Of a DNA stretch of 11,403 nt, positions 5,601 to 11,403 are shown piece by piece. The notes beneath the pieces are model-generated. The model was given only the letters and a program-made list of their open reading frames with translations. It ran no database searches and was not told the origin of the DNA. This stretch comes from Chromatiales bacterium. GTDB lineage: Bacteria; Pseudomonadota; Gammaproteobacteria; SZUA-140. Both the position numbers and the translations under genes were made by a program. The DNA lies in contig JAITWN010000058.1 in assembly GCA_031285245.1 (NCBI GenBank), forward strand, positions 1 to 11,403, in the 5' to 3' direction. How positions within the stretch are numbered: position 1 is the first letter of the stretch; every line of letters begins with the position of its first letter.

Positions 5601-6469
5601 CAATCGAGCACGACGTGGGTATCGAGCCCCATGGCGAGCAGAGCGCGGCTGACGCGATCGACTTCATCTACGTTTTGCAAGGGGCCGATGCGCACACGGT
5701 AGAGCGGTGGATTGTTCTGGCTGCTATAGATGGTGCTGCTTGCGCTATGCGGCGTGCCTTGCAAACGGGTGCGCAGACGAATGGCATTTTCCATGCTAGT
5801 GAAGGCACCGATCTGTAGATAAAGCGCGGGTGGCGTCGTTCCTGTTTTCGCAGCCGTGCTGACAGTTGCCGTTGTGGCGGGCGCAGGGCGCCACGTCGCA
5901 GCGTCGATCGCTCTGACTTCAACGAGACCTGTGCCTTTGTCTGCGATGCCGAGTTTCACCGCAGCGGCGTAAGACAGATCGATGAGCCGGTTATGCTTGA
6001 ACGGCCCGCGGTCGTTGATCTTGACGATGATCTTGCGCCCGGTCGCAAGGTTCGTGACCTCGGCGTAGGTCGGTATCGGCAGCGTCGGATGAGCTGCGGT
6101 CAGCGCGTACATGTCGAAGGGTTCGCCGCTGGAAGTACGGCGACCGTGGAATTTCGATCCGTACCAGGAAGCGATGCCACGCTCGACGTAACCAGCATTG
6201 GTGTTCATGACTTGATAGCGTCGATTCTCGACCATGTAGAACGCAGGATTGCCGTAGCGGCTGAACGGCTCAACGCGCGGCACCGCGTCTTTGAGCGATG
6301 CGGGATCGATCGAGCGCGGCGGCGCACTGTCCTGCGGTTCAGTGATGATGTAGCGCTGCGGCGGCTGCGTGCTACAGGCAGCGATCAGCAGCGCCTGCGC
6401 GGTGAGCACCAGCCAGCGTGGCAGCGACAGGGAAGAGCGTGGTTTGATGGTAAGAGCTGCCGTCGTCAT
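5600..6469 (-). CDS. rlpA: RlpA septal-ring lytic transglycosylase lipoprotein
   Basis: RlpA is an outer-membrane lipoprotein; in Pseudomonas aeruginosa it is a lytic transglycosylase acting on glycan strands stripped of stem peptides. The 289-residue protein has a lipobox L-L-I-A-A-C32-S after a hydrophobic stretch (19-31) and a linker. A double-psi beta-barrel domain follows (about 96-188), with G-I-A-S-W-Y-G-S-K-F-H-G-R-R-T-S-S-G-E. H127 (A-A-H-P-T-L) and D153 (N-D-R-G-P-F) have the same spacing of 26 as the catalytic His/Asp pair reported for the Pseudomonas enzyme. A Thr/Ala/Pro-rich linker (191-214) leads to a C-terminal SPOR domain (about 215-289) that binds denuded glycans at division sites. 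The ATG overlaps the mltB stop as ATGA. Substrate specificity is inferred from the family. Confidence 0.95.
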   Translation of the reverse strand: MTTAALTIKPRSSLSLPRWLVLTAQALLIAACSTQPPQRYIITEPQDSAPPRSIDPASLKDAVPRVEPFSRYGNPAFYMVENRRYQVMNTNAGYVERGIASWYGSKFHGRRTSSGEPFDMYALTAAHPTLPIPTYAEVTNLATGRKIIVKINDRGPFKHNRLIDLSYAAAVKLGIADKGTGLVEVRAIDAATWRPAPATTATVSTAAKTGTTPPALYLQIGAFTSMENAIRLRTRLQGTPHSASSTIYSSQNNPPLYRVRIGPLQNVDEVDRVSRALLAMGLDTHVVLD

Positions 6470-7488
6470 GGCGCTTTGGCCTTGATTGGCGCGCGATACT
6501 GCGCGGCGATTTCCTGGGCGAGCTGGGTTACCGCCATCGCGTATAGCGAGCTGCGGTTGTAGCGCGTGATGACATAGAAGTTGCGCAGACCCACCCAGTA
6601 CTCCTTGCCCTTCTCGCCATCGAGCTCGATCAATGCGACCGGTGTTTCCGGCGCCAGAGTTTCACCCGCGAGCACGCCGCGGGCCGGCAGTTCGCTAACC
6701 GGCGTGCGCGGCTCGATGCCAAGCGCCAGCAGTGCGAGATAATCTTCGCTGGTGACGGTTGCCGGTGCGACGACTGCTTCGTCTTTCTTCCAGCCCTGTG
6801 TGCCGAGATAGTTGGCGACGCTGCCAATCACATCGGCAACGTTGTTGAACAGGTCGCGTCGTCCGTCGCCGTCGAAGTCAACGGCGTAGCGGCGATAGCT
6901 GCTCGGGATGAACTGTGGTTTGCCCATGGCGCCGGCATAGGAGCCGGTGAGGGTTAGTGGGTCGAAGTGTTCCTCGCGCGTTAGCATCAGATACTGCTCG
7001 AGCTCGCCGCGGAAAAAATCTGCGCGCGGCGGATAATCGAAGGCGAGTGTTGCGAGCGCATCGACCACGCGATGACGGCCGGTGCTGCGTCCGTAAAAAG
7101 TTTCAACGCCAATGATGGCGGTCACGATCTGCGGCGGAACGCCGTAGGTCTGCTCGGCGCGCGCGAGGATTTCTTCGTTTTCTTTCCAGAACTCAACGCC
7201 ACCGCGAATGCGATCAGGCGTCAGAAAGCGCGGGCGATATTCGCTCCACGGCCGCTTCTCCGCAGGCTTGGTCATCGCATCGATGATGTCCTGGCGATAA
7301 TTGACTTCGCGGAAAACAGTTTTCAACTCATCCGCAGTGAAAGCGTGTTTGCTAGTCATCGTGCTGATGAATTCGCGCACTTCAGGACGCTCATCAGTGT
7401 ACGGTGGCGCGCTTGCGCACGCGGTGGCGGTGCTGGCAGTAATAGCGCCAACGGCGAGCCTGGCGAGCAAGGGCCGTATTCTGATCAT
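6466..7488 (-). CDS. mltB: Membrane-bound lytic murein transglycosylase B
   Basis: MltB cleaves the MurNAc-GlcNAc bond of peptidoglycan, forming 1,6-anhydromuramic ends. The 340-residue product has a hydrophobic N-terminus with T-A-T-A-C24, a possible lipobox with Ala instead of Leu at -3, so lipid attachment is likely but not certain. The family-3 transglycosylase (GH103) domain covers about 35-335. The catalytic glutamate is E129 in G-V-E-T-F-Y-G, followed by the tract with A-L-A-T-L-A-F-D-Y-P, G-A-M-G-K-P-Q-F-I-P-S-S-Y and F-D-G-D-G-R-R-D-L. The frame stays open upstream into rodA as far as 7869, but the ATG at 7488, five bases past the rodA stop, gives the expected N-terminus. The end overlaps the rlpA start by four bases. 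Linkage rodA-mltB-rlpA is common in gammaproteobacteria. Confidence 0.96.
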   Translation of the reverse strand: MIRIRPLLARLAVGAITASTATACASAPPYTDERPEVREFISTMTSKHAFTADELKTVFREVNYRQDIIDAMTKPAEKRPWSEYRPRFLTPDRIRGGVEFWKENEEILARAEQTYGVPPQIVTAIIGVETFYGRSTGRHRVVDALATLAFDYPPRADFFRGELEQYLMLTREEHFDPLTLTGSYAGAMGKPQFIPSSYRRYAVDFDGDGRRDLFNNVADVIGSVANYLGTQGWKKDEAVVAPATVTSEDYLALLALGIEPRTPVSELPARGVLAGETLAPETPVALIELDGEKGKEYWVGLRNFYVITRYNRSSLYAMAVTQLAQEIAAQYRAPIKAKAP

Positions 7489-7493
7489 AGCTT

Positions 7494-8630
7494 TCAAGAT
7501 GGCAACAACTTGCGATGGGTGTGAATCGACATGACTATACCGAAGCCTGCCATGACGGTGACCATGGCGGTGCCGCCGTAGCTGATGAGCGGCAACGGCA
7601 GCCCGACCACAGGCATCATGCCGCTTACCATTCCAATATTCACGAAAGTATATACGAAAAAAGTCAGCACCAGACTGCCGGCGACGAGTCGCGTGAAGGT
7701 GTCGTGTGCCTGCGTTGCGATATAGAGACCGCGGATCACGATGAAAGCGCAAAGACTCAGCAACACGATCAAGCCGATCAAGCCGAACTCCTCGCTGAAG
7801 ACAGCGAAGATGAAATCCGTGCTGCGCTCGGGCAGGAATTCGAGCTGGGATTGCGTGCCGTTCATCCAACCTTTGCCGTATATGCCTCCCGAGCCGATGG
7901 CGATCTTGGCCTGAATGATGTGATAACCGCTGCCGAGCGGATTGCTCTCGGGATCGAGGAAGGACATCACGCGCTGGCGCTGATAGTCATGCATCGCGTA
8001 CCAGAGCAAAGGCGCGCACGCTGCGGCTGCGGCTGCGGCCATGAAAAAATATTTCCAGTGCAGGCCGGCGAGCAGCAGCACGAAGATGCCGGCGCCGCCG
8101 ATCAGGATCGCCGTGCCGAGATCAGGCTGGCGCGCGATCAGCACCGCAGGCACGGCAATGATGAGCAAGGCGATGAGGAGCTGGGTTTTGCTGGGTGGAA
8201 GCGCGCGCTCCGAGAGATACCAGGCGACCATCACCGGCACCGCGATTTTCATGATTTCAGAAGGCTGGAAACGCACGAAGCCAAGATCCAGCCAGCGCTG
8301 CGCGCCTTTGCCCACCTCACCGAATAGCGCCACCGCAAGCAGCAGCACGACGCCGCCCGCATAGGCCCACGGCGCCCAGTATTCCACGTGATGCGGCGGT
8401 ATCTGCGCCAGCACGAACATCACCGTGAAGGCGAGGAGGATGCGCAGACCCTGCTGGATCATGACGTCCATGTTCTGCCCGCTCGCGCTGTAAAGGGTGA
8501 CCATACCGACTATCGCAAGCAGCGCGAGACCGATTAGTAGCGGAATGTCCAGATGCATGCCGCGCACAAACACGCGAGAACCGCGCCGATCAGCCCAGCG
8601 CATAGTGTGCCTCTGCCGCATGGGCGTCAT
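7494..8630 (-). CDS. rodA: Peptidoglycan glycosyltransferase RodA (SEDS family)
   Basis: RodA polymerises lipid II into glycan strands during cell elongation, together with PBP2, encoded just upstream. The 378-residue protein has the pattern of about ten membrane segments expected of SEDS proteins. Conserved points include L-Y-S-A-S-G (46-51), the G-K-G-A-Q-R-W-L-D-L-G-x-x-x-x-Q-P-S-E-x-x-K segment (108-128), R-Q-P-D-L-G-T-A (167-174) and L-P-E-R-S-T-D272-F-I-F-A. D272 corresponds to the essential aspartate of SEDS polymerases. Near the end come P-L-P-L-I-S-Y-G-G (345-353). The ATG overlaps the mrdA stop as ATGA. Methionines at 10 and 25 could also serve as starts, since the first 24 residues are basic and poorly conserved. 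A run of seven alanines (198-204) interrupts one membrane segment. Identity is certain; the start is less so. Confidence 0.97.
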   Translation of the reverse strand: MTPMRQRHTMRWADRRGSRVFVRGMHLDIPLLIGLALLAIVGMVTLYSASGQNMDVMIQQGLRILLAFTVMFVLAQIPPHHVEYWAPWAYAGGVVLLLAVALFGEVGKGAQRWLDLGFVRFQPSEIMKIAVPVMVAWYLSERALPPSKTQLLIALLIIAVPAVLIARQPDLGTAILIGGAGIFVLLLAGLHWKYFFMAAAAAAACAPLLWYAMHDYQRQRVMSFLDPESNPLGSGYHIIQAKIAIGSGGIYGKGWMNGTQSQLEFLPERSTDFIFAVFSEEFGLIGLIVLLSLCAFIVIRGLYIATQAHDTFTRLVAGSLVLTFFVYTFVNIGMVSGMMPVVGLPLPLISYGGTAMVTVMAGFGIVMSIHTHRKLLPS

Positions 8631-10474
8631 GAGCCGGTCTTTGCCAGATAGTGGTCGATGAGGCGTCTTGCCACCGGTGCTGCTGTGCCTGAGCCACTGC
8701 CGCCGTTCTCCACGATAATTGCGATTGCGATTTGCGGATCTTCGACCGGTGCGAACGCGATGAATAGTGCGTGGTCGCGCAGACGTTCGGAGATGTCTTT
8801 TTCAACATAGCGCTGATCCTGGCGAATACCGAAGACCTGAGCCGTGCCGGTTTTGCCGGCGAATTGAACGAGCGCGCCGCGACCGGCCGCATTCGCGGTG
8901 CCGCCCTGTCCATGCACGACTTTGCGCATGGCTTCGGCGACGTCTTCCCAGTTCTGCGGGTCGTGCATCGTAATAGCGCGGGGTATGGGCGGTGCCACGT
9001 CTTGCAGCGTGCTGTCTCCTGGCAGATCTACCGATTGCGCGAGATGTGGCTGATAGACTTTGCCACGTGAGGCGAGCGTGGCGACAGCGTGAGCGAGCTG
9101 AATCGGCGTTGCCAGCATGTAGCCCTGGCCAATGCCGGTGATCACGGTCTCGCCGAGATACCAGGGCTGCTTGTGCCGAGCGCGTTTCCATTCTCGCGAT
9201 GGCAAGAGGCCCGCGCGTTCCTCGTGCAGATCAATACCGGTGAGATCGCCGAATCCAAACAGATGGAGATAGTCATGGATACGGTCGATGCCGAGAGTCA
9301 GCGCGAGCTCATAGAAATAGACGTCACAGGACTGCGCGATGGCATCTTCAAGATTCATCGTACCGTGCCCCTGATGCTTCCAGTCGCGATAGCGATGGCT
9401 GTCACCTTCAAGGCTGAACCAGCCCGGGCAATAGGAGGTGCTGTTTATGCGGATGCGATCGTTCTCGAGGCCCGCGAGGCCGACGAAAGGTTTGATGGTC
9501 GATCCTGGCGGATATTGTCCGCGCAGTGCGCGATTGAAGAGCGGATTGTCGGGCGAATTTTGCAAACTGTTGTAGGTGCTCTGATCGATACCGGCAACAA
9601 ATAGGTTGGGATCGTAGCCAGGCATGCTGGCGAGTGCGAGGACATCGCCATTACGCGGATCAATGGCAACCACCGCGCCGCGCCGATCGCCGAGGGTTTC
9701 TTCAGCGACGCGTTGCAGATCGACATCGAGGGTGAGATGAACGTTCTCGCCGGGCGTTGGCGGGATTCGCGACAGTTCGCGCAGCGAGCGGCCGAGCGCA
9801 TTGGTTTCCACTTGCTTGTAGCCGACCTTGCCGTGCAGCACGTTTTCGTAAGAACGCTCGATGCCAGTTTTGCCAATGAAATCTGTGGCGGCGTAATTCT
9901 CATCGAGGTGGCGCAGCTCTTCTTCGCTGATGCGGCCGACATAGCCGACGGCATGCACGGCGAGCTTGCCGAGCGGGTAGTGGCGCAGCGCGCGTGCTTC
10001 GGTTTCTACGCCTGGGAAATGGTGGCGCTCCACGGCGAAACGCGCCATTTCCTCATCATTGAGATTGAAGCGCAGCGGGATGCTGACAAACGAACGCTTG
10101 TGACGCCGCTGGCGATAGAAGCGCTGCACGTCTTCATCACTGATAGTGATGATCTCGCGCAGCCGGGCGATGGTCTGATCGAGATTGCCGACTTTTTCCG
10201 GAATGATTTCCAGGCTGAAGGACGGAATGTTGTGCGCGAGCAGCACGCCATTGCGATCGTAGACAAGGCCGCGCGTTGGCTCGACGGGGACGAGGCTGAT
10301 GCGGTTGCCGTCCGACAGTGTGGTGAAGTGCTGGTAGTTGATGACCTGCAGATAGACCATGCGGGCTGCGATGCAGCCGAGCAGGACCAGGCTGATGATC
10401 GCCGCCCAGGCCGCACGTTCATTGAACAGCCGTGACTCTCTGATGTGATCTTTGATGGGCTGGCGAGCAGGCAT
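8627..10474 (-). CDS. mrdA: Penicillin-binding protein 2, elongasome transpeptidase
   Basis: PBP2 cross-links new glycan strands during elongation and activates RodA. The 615-residue protein starts with a cytoplasmic tail, one membrane anchor (about 24-44), then the pedestal domain. The pedestal shows V-E-P-T-R-G-L-V-Y-D-R-N-G (64-76) and G-K-T-G-I-E-R-S-Y-E (201-210). The transpeptidase domain follows. Its catalytic serine is S325 in S-T-I-K328; the second motif is S382-C-D, the usual form in PBP2, and the third is K541-T-G. The C-terminus ends A-K-T-G-S, overlapping the rodA start. The frame is open for 36 codons upstream of 10474, but that part only mirrors mreD in another frame. The ATG at 10474, 7 bases past the mreD stop, gives the normal N-terminus. 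No strong ribosome binding site is seen there, suggesting coupling to mreD. Confidence 0.97.
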   Translation of the reverse strand: MPARQPIKDHIRESRLFNERAAWAAIISLVLLGCIAARMVYLQVINYQHFTTLSDGNRISLVPVEPTRGLVYDRNGVLLAHNIPSFSLEIIPEKVGNLDQTIARLREIITISDEDVQRFYRQRRHKRSFVSIPLRFNLNDEEMARFAVERHHFPGVETEARALRHYPLGKLAVHAVGYVGRISEEELRHLDENYAATDFIGKTGIERSYENVLHGKVGYKQVETNALGRSLRELSRIPPTPGENVHLTLDVDLQRVAEETLGDRRGAVVAIDPRNGDVLALASMPGYDPNLFVAGIDQSTYNSLQNSPDNPLFNRALRGQYPPGSTIKPFVGLAGLENDRIRINSTSYCPGWFSLEGDSHRYRDWKHQGHGTMNLEDAIAQSCDVYFYELALTLGIDRIHDYLHLFGFGDLTGIDLHEERAGLLPSREWKRARHKQPWYLGETVITGIGQGYMLATPIQLAHAVATLASRGKVYQPHLAQSVDLPGDSTLQDVAPPIPRAITMHDPQNWEDVAEAMRKVVHGQGGTANAAGRGALVQFAGKTGTAQVFGIRQDQRYVEKDISERLRDHALFIAFAPVEDPQIAIAIIVENGGSGSGTAAPVARRLIDHYLAKTGS

Positions 10475-10481
10475 CGTGGTA

Positions 10482-10943
10482 TCAGGAGACGACGAAGCGC
10501 CGGCGCAGATTACGCAGCAGCAGGAATACCAGTGGCCATGCCAGCATGCTGCTGAATGCTGGCAGCAGTGTGGCGAGCGCATCGGTGGGGTTGCCGCTGA
10601 TGCCCTTGATCCAAAGTTGCAGCAGCAAGTGCAGCAATACCAGGACGAAAACGCTCACCGATTGTTGCCACAGCGGGTATACGCGCAAGCGTTGGTAGAA
10701 TTGCAAAGTGATGTAGGCAACGATGGCGAACGACAGTCCATGTTGTCCAAGCAGTCCGCCGCGCAGCACATCGAGCAGCAATCCGGTGATCCAGCCGACG
10801 CCGACGCCCACGCGTTCGGGCAGCGCCATGCACCAATAGATGAGCACCAGCGCGACCCATTCAGGGCGCAGCGCAGCGAGAACATCCGGCAGCGGAATGA
10901 CGGCAAGCGCCAGAGCGGCGATGAAACTCAGAATGATCACCAT
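10482..10943 (-). CDS. mreD: Rod shape-determining protein MreD
   Basis: MreD is an inner-membrane component of the elongasome that works with MreB, MreC, RodA and PBP2. The 153-residue product is almost entirely hydrophobic, with about five membrane segments. It carries the family pattern R-P-E-W-V (26-30) followed by G-W-I-T-G-L-L-L-D-V-L-R-G-G-L-L-G-Q-H-G-L (50-70) and a basic C-terminus (L-R-R-R-F). Length is normal for a gammaproteobacterial MreD. AAGGAAA on the minus strand (10954-10960) stands 10 bases before the ATG at 10943 and supports this start. The gene lies 20 bases after mreC and 7 bases before mrdA. Individual MreD sequences diverge strongly, so position between mreC and mrdA is part of the evidence. 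Confidence 0.95.
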   Translation of the reverse strand: MVIILSFIAALALAVIPLPDVLAALRPEWVALVLIYWCMALPERVGVGVGWITGLLLDVLRGGLLGQHGLSFAIVAYITLQFYQRLRVYPLWQQSVSVFVLVLLHLLLQLWIKGISGNPTDALATLLPAFSSMLAWPLVFLLLRNLRRRFVVS

Positions 10944-10953
10944 CCGCGCAGTG

Positions 10954-10960
10954 TTTCCTT
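10954..10960 (-). promoter_or_regulatory. Ribosome binding site of mreD
   Basis: AAGGAAA on the minus strand sits 10 bases before the mreD ATG, in the short mreC-mreD gap. It is the only clear Shine-Dalgarno match there. Confidence 0.5.
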
Positions 10961-10963
10961 GAT

Positions 10964-11403
10964 TTATGGTGCGCTCGCCGCAGCATTGGGCGAGTCGGTG
11001 GTGGCTTCGGGTTTGACCAGGAGCACCATGCGCGTGCTGTCGAGCTGTGCTACTGGGATAGCGCTGACGCGCGCGAAAGGCGTGTCGGGGTTGAGCTCCA
11101 CTGCCGAGACGCGCGCGACCGGATAGCCCGGCGGGAAGCGACCGTCGAGCCCTGAGGTCACCAGCAGGTCTCCCTCCTGAATGTCCGCAGTGCGCGGTAG
11201 CAGAGAGAGTTCGAGGCGATTGGGATCACCTACGCCGCGTGCGATGGCGCGCAGTCCACTGCGATTGACCTCGATCGGTACCGCATGGCTGGGATCGGTG
11301 ATCAGCATGGCGGTGCTGGTCATCGGTGTGACCTGCACGATTTGTCCCATGACGCCGGTGGCATCGACGATGGGCTGTCCTTCGTGCACGCCGTGACGAC
11401 TGC
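10964..11403 (-). CDS. mreC: Cell shape-determining protein MreC, C-terminal part (runs off the right edge)
   Basis: MreC is an inner-membrane-anchored periplasmic protein that forms filaments and activates PBP2/RodA. Only the last 145 residues are in the window; the membrane anchor, coiled coil and start lie beyond 11403. The visible part is the tandem beta-barrel core. Typical marks are G-V-H-E-G-Q-P-I-V-D-A-T-G-V-M-G-Q-I near the edge and the later G-D-L-L-V-T-S-G-L-D-G-R-F-P-P-G-Y-P-V-A. The frame is open to the window edge, so the GTG at 11389 is an internal valine, not a start. A short Ala/Pro/Thr-rich tail follows the core, as in many relatives. mreB would be expected further upstream, outside the window. 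Confidence 0.95.
   Translation of the reverse strand, partial: SRHGVHEGQPIVDATGVMGQIVQVTPMTSTAMLITDPSHAVPIEVNRSGLRAIARGVGDPNRLELSLLPRTADIQEGDLLVTSGLDGRFPPGYPVARVSAVELNPDTPFARVSAIPVAQLDSTRMVLLVKPEATTDSPNAAASAP

Noticed and set aside
7489..7869. N-terminal extension of MltB into rodA
   Set aside because: The extra residues overlap rodA in another frame and have no MltB similarity; the ATG at 7488 precedes a normal export signal.
7515..8327. 270-codon plus-strand open frame opposite rodA
   Set aside because: Composition (His/Asp/Arg/Gln-rich) is the mirror of membrane-protein codons on the other strand; no motif seen.
9713..10435. 240-codon plus-strand open frame opposite mrdA
   Set aside because: Antisense mirror of the PBP2 pedestal region, no recognisable domain or ribosome binding site.
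10475..10582. 36-codon upstream extension of PBP2
   Set aside because: It overlaps mreD out of frame, is Cys/His-rich and lacks PBP2 similarity; the ATG at 10474 fits the family.
10452..11126. 224-codon plus-strand open frame opposite mreD and mreC
   Set aside because: Gln-rich mirror of Leu codons of MreD; spans two real genes and their gap.

Overview
The window looks like a chromosomal segment of a moderately GC-rich gammaproteobacterium outside the Enterobacteriaceae. The gene order mreC-mreD-mrdA-rodA-mltB-rlpA-dacC-dat-ybeD-lipB-lipA is a linkage known, in parts, from many gammaproteobacteria. I cannot name a genus from sequence alone.

Layout. About 85% of the window (1493-11403) is one long minus-strand cluster, read right to left. 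It starts with the 3' part of mreC, which runs off the right edge. Next come mreD, mrdA (PBP2), rodA, mltB, rlpA, a dacA/dacC-type D,D-carboxypeptidase, a D-amino-acid aminotransferase (dat), a DUF493/YbeD protein, lipB and lipA. Most junctions are ATGA overlaps or gaps of 1-45 bases, so the genes are probably cotranscribed and in part translationally coupled. The widest internal gap (about 96 bases) lies before dacC, where a weak promoter candidate can be seen. mreC to dacC build and remodel the lateral wall: elongasome scaffold, PBP2/RodA synthase, lytic transglycosylases and a carboxypeptidase. dat can process D-alanine and D-glutamate. ybeD, lipB and lipA form the lipoate module: LipB moves octanoyl from ACP to target proteins and LipA inserts the sulfurs.

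The left 1.48 kb is different. It reads on the plus strand, looks less GC-rich over its first ~650 bases, and carries integron cassette structure. A complete attC site (23-82) precedes a DUF6194-family gene (93-581). The last 14 codons and stop of that gene lie in a second attC (539-582) that has lost its R' arm. Immediately after comes a 23-codon N-terminal remnant of a GFA-family (CENP-V/GFA fold) gene with a good ribosome binding site (593-664). Then comes a degraded short-chain dehydrogenase (685-1478), with an apparent in-frame loss of the Rossmann beta-2 region and a frameshift near its 3' end. It converges on lipA with only 14 bases between them.

The main point of interest is therefore the eroded end of an integron cassette array, or a few stray cassettes, fused to a decaying chromosomal gene next to an essential cell-wall/lipoate operon. 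No integrase gene, tRNA, rRNA, CRISPR array or insertion sequence is visible in the window.
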